From Legionella qingyii (lineage in GTDB: Bacteria; Pseudomonadota; Gammaproteobacteria; Legionellales; Legionellaceae), in the NCBI RefSeq assembly GCF_003184185.1, contig NZ_QHJG01000019.1:1-64000 (forward strand): a DNA stretch of 64,000 nt, in the 5' to 3' direction. Shown one piece after another: positions 18,477 through 27,204 of the stretch. The stretch's first letter is position 1. Each line of letters opens with the position of its first letter. The notes under the pieces were generated by a model, which worked only from the letters and a program-made list of their open reading frames with translations, was not told where the DNA came from and did no database searches. The translations under genes and the position numbers were made by a program.

Positions 18477-19211
18477 ATGGATCTAAAGTTTTTTTATGCA
18501 AAGCAATTATATTTATTAAAACAAAAAATTGATCACTTGAGTGAGCGAGACAGAATACTGCTACTAATCATTACCATAGTTGCTCTTCTTTTCTTATGGT
18601 TTTTTGCTGTTGTAAAGCCAATATTAAACTCAAAATATCAAAAAGAACAACAAGCGCATAAAATTGACAAGCAGATTACTATATTGACACAGAAAAAGAA
18701 GATTGTTGAAATTCTGATCAGCAACCCAGAAACAGTAAAAGTTATTACCCAGTTTAAAGAGTTAACTACTGAGATTACTATGCTCGATAAAGAAATCATT
18801 CGTTATAATAAGCGCTATATAGCGGAACGTGATTTGGCAAAGCTACTGCATGATATGTTAAAACAAACAATGGGGGTAACCATCGAGAATTTTGGTACGG
18901 TTACACCGCTACCTTCCTCATCGCCAATAAACCAGCAAACGAGTAATACTGCAACACCTAAAACATCTTCTGTTCAAACGCCAGCACTTCCATTTACCAT
19001 ACAAGCGAATCATTACCGTCTCATTATGCGGGGTACTTATTTCCCAGTGATGAGGTATTTGCAACGTCTGGAACAATTACCCTGGCAGCTTTATTGGGAC
19101 AAATTTGATTATACGGTAACGAAATATCCACAAGGGCTAGTAACGGTCGATTTTTACACTTTAAAACCCAAAAGTGCTCAACTGATAATAAATAAAGGAC
19201 AAAATCAATGA
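18477..19211 (+). CDS. mshJ: MSHA biogenesis protein MshJ (PilO-like)
   Basis: A 244-residue protein with a single membrane helix (about residues 28-46, LLLIITIVALLFLWFFAVV), a coiled-coil linker and a C-terminal ferredoxin-like domain with the PilO-type RLIMRGTYFPVMRYLQRLEQ stretch. It would pair with the PilN-like protein in the alignment subcomplex. Its start follows the previous stop with no gap, and its end overlaps mshK by 4 bases. Confidence 0.85.
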   Translation: MDLKFFYAKQLYLLKQKIDHLSERDRILLLIITIVALLFLWFFAVVKPILNSKYQKEQQAHKIDKQITILTQKKKIVEILISNPETVKVITQFKELTTEITMLDKEIIRYNKRYIAERDLAKLLHDMLKQTMGVTIENFGTVTPLPSSSPINQQTSNTATPKTSSVQTPALPFTIQANHYRLIMRGTYFPVMRYLQRLEQLPWQLYWDKFDYTVTKYPQGLVTVDFYTLKPKSAQLIINKGQNQ

Positions 19212-19537
19212 GCCTAAAAAAACAATCGATAATCTTTTTCTTTTTTGGGTTTAACTTAATTAATATGAGTTATGCTGCGTTACACGATCCGACAAAACCC
19301 ATTATAAGCCCCTTAGTTCATGAATCATCAGCAGACGAGGATGATTTTAATTTGCAAAGTATTTTGATTGGGCCAATGAGGCGATTGGCTATGATTAATG
19401 GACAAATCGTAGGAACAGGAAGTAACATTCAGGGAGCACGCGTTCTTGCTATTGATAAAAATCATGTGGTATTGTTCTACGCGGGACATAGAAAGATTCT
19501 ATATTTATTTGGCAAACGCTTGTGGAAGACTCATTGA
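19208..19537 (+). CDS. mshK: MSHA biogenesis protein MshK (PilP-like)
   Basis: A 109-residue exported protein. A signal-like hydrophobic stretch (IIFFFFGFNLINMSYA) precedes LHDPTKPI, and the body contains the homology region LQSILIGPMRRLAMINGQIVGTG typical of PilP and GspC family linkers between platform and secretin. It lies between mshJ and mshL, as expected, and its stop is adjacent to the mshL start. Confidence 0.82.
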   Translation: MSLKKQSIIFFFFGFNLINMSYAALHDPTKPIISPLVHESSADEDDFNLQSILIGPMRRLAMINGQIVGTGSNIQGARVLAIDKNHVVLFYAGHRKILYLFGKRLWKTH

Positions 19538-21273
19538 TGAGAAGAGGGATCATAGTTTTTATTTCTTTATTTCTTGCCGCCTGCAACACTCATGCACCAA
19601 TAAAGGGAACCGCTATTGATGAGATGAACAAGGTGATGCAACAAGCTGTTGCCAATAATAAAATAGTTATGAAATCAGATCATACCAAGGGACGAGGAAG
19701 CCCAGTCAGAGCATTGCTTCCAAGTCTGAAAATCCGTGATGCAAGATCACAAGGTGGTCCCCAACGTTTTGATATAGCGGTTAAAAATGTGCCCGCACAA
19801 GCCTTTTATATGGGATTGGTTGCCGATACGTCAACCAACATGGTAGTAAGTCCGGAGATTAAAGGGAATGTTACCCTAAGTATGAAACGGGTTACTGTAG
19901 AACAGGTCCTGCAAGCACTAGAGGATGCATATGGTTATTCCTTTAATGCGATTCCTGGTGGATATGAAATCTTACCTAACACGTTAAGAACTCAAATTTT
20001 CAAAGTCAACTATCTTGAATTAGAACGAAAAAGTCGTTCAAGCATGACTGTAAGTTCAGGTGAAGTGACCAATGCGGGCTCTCCTGGTGGCTCAAGTACA
20101 GGAACCTCGGTTTCTGGTGGCAATATTTCTGGAGTACTTAGTAACGGTAATCAAAACTACAGTGCTGTAGTAGGTGATGTTGAAACCAAAAGTAATATCG
20201 ATTTTTGGAAGTCACTTGAAAATACTGTCAAAAAGATGGTCGGTAAAGAGGAAGGTCGCTCTGTAACGGTCAATAAAATGGCTGGTTTAGTTGTGGTTCA
20301 CGCCGAACCCCGAGAGCTCAAACATGTTGAGCGTTATCTGGACATGGTGCAAAACAGCATGGACCGGCAAGTGATTCTTGAAGCTAAAATCCTGGAGGTC
20401 AATTTGACCAATCAATTCCAAATGGGGATTGATTGGAAAATTTTTGGATCCAGGCTCAACGCTTTAAGTAATTTCCCAGAGGTTGATATTTCTCAATCAA
20501 GTTTTCCTAAAGCGTTTGATGTCGACATTCACTGGAATCCTCAAGATTTTACATCGGTGATTCAGGCATTAGAAACCCAAGGGAATGTTCAGGTGCTTTC
20601 AAGCCCACGCGTTACAGCTATGAATAATCAAAGCGCAGCGATAAAAGTAGGGTTTGATGAATTTTTTGTAACCAACGTATCCCAAAATCAAAATATTGTC
20701 ACTTCAAGCCTTGTGACTCAACCTATGTTAAATGTTAATTTGACTCCTTTTTTCTCAGGTATTACTTTGGATGTTACGCCGCAAATTGACGCCAATGGTC
20801 AAGTTACTTTACATATACATCCTACTGTAAGCTTGGTAAAAGACCAACGTAAGGTGATTGACTTAGGAACTCAAGGTGGGATATTGGATTTACCTTTAGC
20901 CAATAGCACCATTCGTGAATCAGATACAATGGTGCACGCTAAAAACGGCCAAGTCGTAGTTATTGGTGGTTTGATGCAAGATACAACCACGGAGGGAATA
21001 GGCCAGTTGCCCTGGTTTGGCAATATTCCGTTTCTAGGAACTTTAGTGCGCGCGACAAAGCAAGACTCTCAAAAAACTGAACTTGTCATTTTATTGAGAC
21101 CAACTATTGTGAATGGGAGAAGCACAAATAAAGACATTACGGTGTCGGCGCGTCGTGTTTCGAGCCTTAAACGTGGTTTTCATATTGGTGGTAGACCTGA
21201 TGTTTATGGTACTCAGGGTGAAGTTCCTGTTATGTTAGGACCCAAATCTACTGAGAACTTAGGTACGCGCTAA
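19537..21273 (+). CDS. mshL: MSHA secretin MshL
   Basis: A 578-residue outer membrane secretin lipoprotein. The signal IIVFISLFLAAC ends with a lipobox at Cys. The N0/STN domain is around residues 75-130 (VAD..TNMVVSPEIKGNVTL), a second N domain follows with a low-complexity Gly/Ser loop, and the secretin core (about 280-520) contains VQVLSSPRVTAMNNQSAAI and VVIGGLMQDTTTEG. It would form the pilus exit pore. The upstream frame adds five residues; ATG at 19537 shares one base with the previous stop. Length is normal for MshL. Confidence 0.92.
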   Translation: MRRGIIVFISLFLAACNTHAPIKGTAIDEMNKVMQQAVANNKIVMKSDHTKGRGSPVRALLPSLKIRDARSQGGPQRFDIAVKNVPAQAFYMGLVADTSTNMVVSPEIKGNVTLSMKRVTVEQVLQALEDAYGYSFNAIPGGYEILPNTLRTQIFKVNYLELERKSRSSMTVSSGEVTNAGSPGGSSTGTSVSGGNISGVLSNGNQNYSAVVGDVETKSNIDFWKSLENTVKKMVGKEEGRSVTVNKMAGLVVVHAEPRELKHVERYLDMVQNSMDRQVILEAKILEVNLTNQFQMGIDWKIFGSRLNALSNFPEVDISQSSFPKAFDVDIHWNPQDFTSVIQALETQGNVQVLSSPRVTAMNNQSAAIKVGFDEFFVTNVSQNQNIVTSSLVTQPMLNVNLTPFFSGITLDVTPQIDANGQVTLHIHPTVSLVKDQRKVIDLGTQGGILDLPLANSTIRESDTMVHAKNGQVVVIGGLMQDTTTEGIGQLPWFGNIPFLGTLVRATKQDSQKTELVILLRPTIVNGRSTNKDITVSARRVSSLKRGFHIGGRPDVYGTQGEVPVMLGPKSTENLGTR

Positions 21274-21285
21274 AAGGGAGAGGCA

Positions 21286-21885
21286 ATGTATTTAGAACAT
21301 TTTAAATTGCATAAAGCACCATTTACGCTCACGCCTAATACGGAGTTTTTTTGTGAACTCCCAACCCACAAAGAAGCGTTGAATGTACTGCTGCTTAGTT
21401 TGGCTCAAGGTGAGGGCTTTATTAAAATTATCGGCGAGGTAGGGACAGGAAAAACTTTGTTGTGCAGATTATTACTTAACTACTTATCTGAAGAATACGT
21501 CACTGCCTATATTCCTAATCCGGATCAAACCGCGGAAGGCTTACGACTTTCTCTTGCCCATGAGTTAGGCATGCAACCTGACGAAGGTTGGACACAATAT
21601 CAATTGCTGGAGGCAATTAATCGATGTTTATTAGAATTGCACCGAGCCGGCAAAAAAACAGTACTGATTATTGATGAGGCTCAGTTTTTATCTGACGAAT
21701 GTTTGGAAGCGGTTCGACTTTTGACTAATTTGGAAACTGAAGAACATAAATTACTACAAGTAGTTCTTTTTGGCCAACCCGAATTAAATACTAAACTTGA
21801 GCAATCGGGCTTGCGACAATTAAAACAACGTATTACTTTTTCTTATCATCTACAACCTTTAGCGCGTCATGAACTGGATAAATAA
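21286..21885 (+). pseudogene. mshM: MshM ATPase, N-terminal part of a frameshifted gene
   Basis: A 199-residue AAA+ ExeA/MshM-type ATPase portion with Walker A GEVGTGKT and Walker B TVLIIDEAQ, followed by LLTNLETEEHKLLQVVLFGQPEL. It stops at TAA just after PLARHELDK, exactly where the family continues with a Tyr-Leu...His-Arg helix. The missing part is encoded one base out of frame in the following frame (see next feature). A one-base insertion in GATAAATAATTTG explains this. It may be a true inactivating mutation, programmed +1 frameshifting at the stop, or a sequencing error. The RBS AAAGGGAGAG is strong. Confidence 0.85.
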
Positions 21886-22198
21886 TTTGAATCATAGGAT
21901 GGCACGAGCTGGGTATACTTATGGCTCTGTTTTTACTCAAAAAGCGCAAAAACTCTTATATCGTGCAAGCCAGGGCTTACCAAGATTGTTAAATATTCTG
22001 TGCCATAAGTCACTTTTAGTCGCTTATGGGCAAGGCAAGAATCAAGTGGATGGTCACGCGGTACGGCGGGCCATAATTGATACATTAAGTTCTACACGCT
22101 TAGAATGGATTTATTCATTATTAATCTACTCTGGAATCGGAGTACTAGGGCTTAGCGTTATTTTAATGATGTATTGGACCTATGGACTATATCTATGA
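21869..22198 (+). pseudogene. MshM C-terminal part, out of frame with the ATPase core
   Basis: This frame encodes LNHRMARAGYTYGSVFT, then LLYRASQGLPRLLNILCHKSLL, the usual lid region of ExeA/MshM ATPases, and ends in a membrane helix (SGIGVLGLSVILMMYW). It continues the ATPase after a one-base shift and overlaps the former by 17 bases. The apparent start ATG AAC TGG is not a natural beginning because its upstream residues belong to the other frame's domain. Together the two parts equal the normal MshM length of about 300 residues. Confidence 0.8.
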
Positions 22199-23214
22199 GT
22201 TTGCTTAATGAAATGTTACATGATCTTGCGAAGCAAAAGCACACAAAGCAAGCCACACCTTTATTTATGCCGGTACCTCTTCGAAATAAAGGAGCAAGTA
22301 AGAAAATTTTATTAGGTCTTGCATTGGTCACATTAACTTTGTTCCTTTTTTTGCTTCATAAGCATTCAGCAAAAATGAACGTTCAAGCAACACAAAGTGT
22401 TCCTGAGGCAGAAATTAATAGCTTTGATGCAACAATCAAGTTGGAACCTATAGTCCAAGCTGCTGTTACCACTGTTTCAGAACCAGTCAAACGTGTAAGT
22501 TATATTGAGCCATTGGCGTCTGTTGCATCACAGCGAGTTGCTATTCAATTACCTGTCGCAACAGATGCACTGAGCAATTGGGTAGATAATCAAAGTGAGC
22601 CATCTGCAGCTGTAGTAAATAAAGTATATACGCCTCAAACTCTTGAGGAATGGCATGATGCCCAGTTAAATAAAGCGCTTGAAGCCATAGACAAAGGGTT
22701 TGATCAAGAAGCGATAACCCTATTGCGAGAAATCCTGACTAGGGTGCCTAATGCATCTGATGTTCGAGAAAATTTAGCTTCACTTTATTTGACCTATGGG
22801 GATTTTGCTCACGCAGCTGAAATCGTGAATGAAGGGCTTCGATACACTCCTGCTGATACGGCCCTTATTACTATCAAAGCAAGATTATTTCTTGATCAAG
22901 GAAAAGCCATGGAGGCCATTAACCTTTTATCAAAATACCGACCCTCTATGACGTCTTATCCTGATTTTTATGGCACTTTGGCGGCAGCGCTGCAATCTGA
23001 AGGCCGGATTCTTGAATCAGGTAGTATTTATCGATCTTTGATACAAATTGATCCTAATGATGGTCGTTATTGGTTAGGTTATGCGATTGCGTTAGAACAT
23101 AATAATAAAATGAATCAAGCTATTGAAGCATATCTTCGTGCGAGTCAAAACCCGGAAAGTGAGCCAACAGTACGCGATTATGCCGAAAATCGATTGAAAG
23201 TCTTACAGGGATAA
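22195..23214 (+). CDS. mshN: MshN, TPR-containing MSHA biogenesis protein
   Basis: A 339-residue protein: MSLLNEMLHDLAKQK cytoplasmic start, membrane helix at about 40-56 (LGLALVTLTLFLFLL), a variable linker, and four to five tetratricopeptide-like repeats in the C-terminal half (NKALEAIDKGFDQEAITLLREIL, LASLYLTYGDFAHAAEIVNEGL). The ATG at 22195 overlaps the MshM stop. TPR proteins of this family join the ATPase/platform to the pilus apparatus. Confidence 0.85.
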   Translation: MSLLNEMLHDLAKQKHTKQATPLFMPVPLRNKGASKKILLGLALVTLTLFLFLLHKHSAKMNVQATQSVPEAEINSFDATIKLEPIVQAAVTTVSEPVKRVSYIEPLASVASQRVAIQLPVATDALSNWVDNQSEPSAAVVNKVYTPQTLEEWHDAQLNKALEAIDKGFDQEAITLLREILTRVPNASDVRENLASLYLTYGDFAHAAEIVNEGLRYTPADTALITIKARLFLDQGKAMEAINLLSKYRPSMTSYPDFYGTLAAALQSEGRILESGSIYRSLIQIDPNDGRYWLGYAIALEHNNKMNQAIEAYLRASQNPESEPTVRDYAENRLKVLQG

Positions 23215-23216
23215 TT

Positions 23217-24929
23217 ATGAAACGGATTCGACTTGGCGAATTATTGTTTAAGGAGAAGTTAATTTCTCAAGAAAGCTTGGATAAAGCCATTGAGTTACAA
23301 AGAAAGTCTGGAGGTAAATTAGGGCATATATTAGTTGATATGGGAGTAATTTCTGAAGAAGAGGTTTTAAACTTTATTGCCAATCAGCTAAAGATATCTT
23401 ATATCGATTTAAATCATTATGAAATAGATAAAAGTTTGACTCATCTTCTACCTGAAATTTATGCTCGTCGTTATCGAGCTCTTATCATAAAAGAAGAGGA
23501 TGGTGTTTTAATAGTAGGAATGTCTGATCCTCAAGATATTAATGCCTTTGATGCAATCTCAAAAATCTTAAAACGTCCAATTAGAATGGCCGTAGTTAGC
23601 GAATTGGCGCTCCTGAAAGTGTTCGATAGAGTTTATCGACATACACAAGAGATCACTAACTTTGCTCAAGAGCTTTCACATGAAATTTTAGAAGAATTTA
23701 AAGAGCAACAAGATGATTTATTCGATGAAGCACTAGAAAGCGAAGAGCAAGCTCCTGTCGTTAAACTGTTAAATTCTTTATTTCGCGATGCTGTCCAAGC
23801 ACGTGCTTCTGACATTCATATTGAACCTGGTGAAAAATCGCTACGAATTCGCTTTCGAGTAGATGGAATATTAAATGAAAATATTTTAGATGAAAAACGT
23901 ATCCTAGGTGCTTTGGTCCAACGTTTAAAACTTCGTGCTCACTTAGATATTGCTGAAAAACGTATTCCACAAGACGGACGTTTTAATTTTAAAATTAAAG
24001 GAAAATCATTTGATGTTCGTGTCTCAACACTCCCTACAGCGAATGGTGAATCTGTTGTCATGCGTTTATTAGATCAATCAACCCAGATTACGGACTTAAG
24101 TCAGTTAGGCATCGATCCTACAATGGTGAAACGCTTGGAGAATATTTATTCCAAACCCTATGGAATGCTTCTTGTTACTGGTCCCACAGGAAGCGGTAAA
24201 ACCACTACATTATACAGTGTACTGCAGCGCATTAATTCTCCAGAACGTAAAATATTAACTGTCGAAGATCCTATTGAGTATAGGATTGAGCGAGTTAACC
24301 AAGTCCAAGTGAACCCCAAAATAGATCTTACTTTTGCTCGAGTTCTTCGTGCTATGCTTCGTCAAGACCCTGATGTCATTATGGTTGGAGAAATTCGTGA
24401 TGCGGAAACAGCACAAATAGCTATGCGAGCTGCGATTACAGGACATTTGGTATTAGCTACATTACACACTAATGATGCTATGACTTCAGCCATGCGTTTA
24501 ATTGACATGGGTGCAGAAGGTTATATGGTTGCAACAGCTGTTAAAGGAATTATAGGCCAACGATTGGTTCGTAATTTGTGTGATAATTGCTCCATCATTG
24601 AGCAACTTGAACCACATGAATCCGTTTGGCTTGAATCAATGAAGGTTGATTTAACTCTCCCATTTAAAAATGCTAAAGGATGTTCTGCTTGTAATTATCG
24701 TGGATTTTTAGGTCGAACAGGTGTCTATGAACTTTTGGAGTTAAATAAAGACATGTTAATGGCTTTAAGACATAATGACTCAAACAGCTTTGTCAAAGCA
24801 GCATTGGCTTGTGAAACTTATCGTCCGTTATCTGAATCAGTACTTGATTTAGTGACGCGAGGTACCACTTCAGTTTCTGAAGCAATACGTGTAGTCGGAC
24901 AATTAGATGAAGAGTTTATGAGGCGGTAA
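23217..24929 (+). CDS. mshE: MSHA pilus extension ATPase MshE
   Basis: A 570-residue GspE/PilB-type ATPase. The N-terminal domain holds two 24-residue MshEN motifs separated by a five-residue spacer: RLGELLFKEKLISQ... (residues 5-28) and KLGHILVDMGVISE... (34-57). The core has Walker A GPTGSGKTT, Asp box and Walker B region, and a late tetra-Cys zinc site (CDNCS, CSACN). MshEN motifs bind c-di-GMP in Vibrio MshE. The first motif has Lys where Gly is expected at its tenth position. It would drive pilus assembly. Confidence 0.94.
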   Translation: MKRIRLGELLFKEKLISQESLDKAIELQRKSGGKLGHILVDMGVISEEEVLNFIANQLKISYIDLNHYEIDKSLTHLLPEIYARRYRALIIKEEDGVLIVGMSDPQDINAFDAISKILKRPIRMAVVSELALLKVFDRVYRHTQEITNFAQELSHEILEEFKEQQDDLFDEALESEEQAPVVKLLNSLFRDAVQARASDIHIEPGEKSLRIRFRVDGILNENILDEKRILGALVQRLKLRAHLDIAEKRIPQDGRFNFKIKGKSFDVRVSTLPTANGESVVMRLLDQSTQITDLSQLGIDPTMVKRLENIYSKPYGMLLVTGPTGSGKTTTLYSVLQRINSPERKILTVEDPIEYRIERVNQVQVNPKIDLTFARVLRAMLRQDPDVIMVGEIRDAETAQIAMRAAITGHLVLATLHTNDAMTSAMRLIDMGAEGYMVATAVKGIIGQRLVRNLCDNCSIIEQLEPHESVWLESMKVDLTLPFKNAKGCSACNYRGFLGRTGVYELLELNKDMLMALRHNDSNSFVKAALACETYRPLSESVLDLVTRGTTSVSEAIRVVGQLDEEFMRR

Positions 24930-25090
24930 ATTGTACGATTGCAGTTTACAATGTTAAAAACGTGGAGTCTGGACGCTCATTAAAGCAGATCCAACATAGT
25001 ACAAGCGTTTAGATTCAGGCCAGATCTTTTTTCAAGCTTCAATGGTTCACGTTACGAGTATAGTATTATTTTGATAAGGGACTACAAGGT

Positions 25091-26326
25091 ATGCCAGAAT
25101 ATTACTTCAATGCCCGTGATCAACAGGGTAAAGCACTGAGTGGGCAACGAAATGCGATAAGTGCCGAAGATCTTGCCAATCAACTGATCAGTGAGGGCCT
25201 CATACCGCTAGATATCTCTGTAAGTACTGGAAAAAAATCAAGTACATCTAGTGTTTCGAGCACCAAGAAAAGTTGGTTTGACCCTAAAGTCACTTTAAAT
25301 GATTTGCATATATTTTGTCACCAGATGTATTCACTAATTCATGCTGGGATTCCTATTGCTTCTGGAATAACACGGCTTGCCGAGACTACGCGCAATAAAA
25401 CCTTAGCCGAGGCGCTGCAAAAAGTAGTTATCTCCTTAAATAAAGGCAGTTCACTGAATATGGCCATGAGGCAATTCCCAAACATTTTCTCTGATTTCTT
25501 TCTAAATTTAATTGTTATTGGAGAAAATACGGGTAATCTGGATAAGATTTTTCTCCATCTTGCCGAATATCTTGAGATGGAAGTGGATATTACAAAAAAA
25601 ATCAAATCTGCTTTACGATATCCCCTAATGGTAATTGGAGCAATTATTATAGCATTGCTCATCATTAATGTTTTTGTTATCCCTGCCTTCGCTAAACTCT
25701 ATGCAAATATGCATGGTATTTTACCATTGCCAACGCGCATACTCTTAACCACTTCCAATTTTATTATCCATTATTGGTATATTTTAATTGGCATCGTAGT
25801 GTTTGCTATATGGGCTATCAGATCTTATATCCATTCGCCTAAAGGAGCAGTTCAGTGGGGAAAATTCCAGCTTAAAATTCCGGTTATCGGATGGCTTATC
25901 CATCGTATATTACTTACGCGATTCGCCAGACTTCTTTCTCTGGTATTACGTGCGGGTATCACTGCTGTCGATGGTATTCAAATGGTAGGGGCATCAACTA
26001 ATAATGCTTATATGTCTTTACGAATACAAGGAGTTACTGATTTAATAGCTAAAGGAAATACAATTTCATCAGCTATAGATAAAACCAATCTTTTCCCTCC
26101 TCTAATTATTCAGATGATCGTACTTGGGGAGGAGAGTGGTACCATTGATCATCTACTTGACGAGGTGGCAGAGTATTACCAACGTGAAATCAATTATGAC
26201 ATTGTTCGTATAAGTGACACTATTGAGCCTATTTTATTGGTAATCATTGGTGGCATGGTATTGATTCTTGCATTGGGAGTATTTTTACCGACATGGAACT
26301 TAGCTTCTTTGGTGAAACAACAATGA
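25091..26326 (+). CDS. mshG: MSHA inner membrane platform protein MshG
   Basis: A 411-residue GspF/PilC-family protein with two homologous halves, each with a helix bundle and membrane segments. Motifs visible: HIFCHQMYSLIHAGIPI, LEMEVDITKKIKSALRYPLMV, then RFARLLSLVLRAGITAVDG and GEESGTIDHLLDEVAEYYQ. It connects the MshE ATPase to the growing pilus. A 160-base gap without an ORF of note separates it from mshE; a good RBS (AAGG) is present. Its stop overlaps the next small frame by four bases. Confidence 0.93.
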   Translation: MPEYYFNARDQQGKALSGQRNAISAEDLANQLISEGLIPLDISVSTGKKSSTSSVSSTKKSWFDPKVTLNDLHIFCHQMYSLIHAGIPIASGITRLAETTRNKTLAEALQKVVISLNKGSSLNMAMRQFPNIFSDFFLNLIVIGENTGNLDKIFLHLAEYLEMEVDITKKIKSALRYPLMVIGAIIIALLIINVFVIPAFAKLYANMHGILPLPTRILLTTSNFIIHYWYILIGIVVFAIWAIRSYIHSPKGAVQWGKFQLKIPVIGWLIHRILLTRFARLLSLVLRAGITAVDGIQMVGASTNNAYMSLRIQGVTDLIAKGNTISSAIDKTNLFPPLIIQMIVLGEESGTIDHLLDEVAEYYQREINYDIVRISDTIEPILLVIIGGMVLILALGVFLPTWNLASLVKQQ

Positions 26327-26460
26327 TAGATATGAAAAAATTCTACTGTCTATCGTGGCTCCATAGTCTGATTTTAGTCATTTTAATTGCTATTCCTATA
26401 AGTCTATTTATACGTTTTTTAGATTTGACTCAGGCTTCCATAGAGGGAGCTTCTGTGTAG
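26323..26460 (+). CDS. 45-residue single-helix protein in the place of MshF
   Basis: This small frame overlaps the mshG stop by four bases (ATGA) and begins MIDMKKFYCLSWLHS, followed by a hydrophobic helix (LILVILIAIPISLFI) and ends shortly after. Normal MshF is about 150 residues with an N-terminal membrane helix, so this may be a severely truncated or diverged MshF. The ATGA overlap supports real coupling. No homology beyond position is claimed. Confidence 0.45.
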   Translation: MIDMKKFYCLSWLHSLILVILIAIPISLFIRFLDLTQASIEGASV

Positions 26461-26641
26461 AGCACTCTTCTCAATATTCAGCTGATTCTTGAGCTATACT
26501 GTAAGAATAGGAGTTGTTACTTTTAAGATAGATTTGTTGCAGTGGTGCCATGACTAAGAACATTTGGGGAGCTGGTAGCTGGTAACAAATTACTTCAGAC
26601 ATAGTTAAAAATGGACTAACAAATTATTAAGGATACTTGAA

Positions 26642-27067
26642 ATGAATAAGCAAAAAGGCTTTACTTTAATTGAGTTAGTTGTGGTGATGGTCATATTAGG
26701 AATTTTAGCTGCTTATGCAATTCCCAAATTTTATGATTTCAGCTCACAAGCAAATATTGCAGATCTGAATGGTTTAGCTGGAGCGTTAAACTCAGCTAAT
26801 GTCACTGCTCATGGCGCCGCCTTAGCTACAGGACAAACTGGGGCTACCGGCTCAATCACTATGGAAGGTGCTACTGTTGGATTGGTTTATGGTTATCCAT
26901 CCGCTGCGGGTATTGTGAATGCAATGAATGTATCAAGCGCTTTTGCTGTGTCTACGACAGGTACTGCAACAACTTACACACTCAAAACGAATTGCACGGT
27001 GGTATATACTCAAGCAACCAGTGCTACAACTCCTCCAACTGTGGTAGTGAACACTGGTGGATGTTAA
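26642..27067 (+). CDS. mshA: major MSHA-type pilin
   Basis: A 141-residue prepilin. The leader MNKQKG is followed by FTLIELVVVMVILGILAAYA with Glu+5, the strongest pilin signature of the locus. The mature domain is rich in Ala, Gly and Thr and has a C-terminal Cys pair (TNCTVV ... TGGC) that would close a D-loop. The RBS TAAGGATAC precedes the ATG, and a 180-base intergenic region is likely to hold its own promoter. Placement last in the locus agrees with MshA as the main subunit; length is short but usual. Confidence 0.88.
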   Translation: MNKQKGFTLIELVVVMVILGILAAYAIPKFYDFSSQANIADLNGLAGALNSANVTAHGAALATGQTGATGSITMEGATVGLVYGYPSAAGIVNAMNVSSAFAVSTTGTATTYTLKTNCTVVYTQATSATTPPTVVVNTGGC

Positions 27068-27108
27068 ATTTGAGTTCTTATTTGATAAAGTAGTCTAGGC
27101 AGCGCCCA

Positions 27109-27170
27109 AGCTACATTCACCCCATTTGCAAGCAAATGGGCTAATGAATATGAAATATAGTGTTGGGCGA
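27109..27170. repeat. nested hairpin downstream of mshA
   Basis: CCCATTTGC at 27121-27129 and GCAAATGGG at 27132-27140 form a perfect nine-base-pair hairpin. The flanking CGCCCAA (about 27109) and TTGGGCG (about 27164) add a longer outer pairing. It follows the mshA stop by about 50 bases and may stabilise or end the pilin transcript; a U-run is lacking. Confidence 0.5.
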
Positions 27171-27204
27171 AAATTTAGAAGAGGAGCCTGGATTTCACTT
27201 CGCT

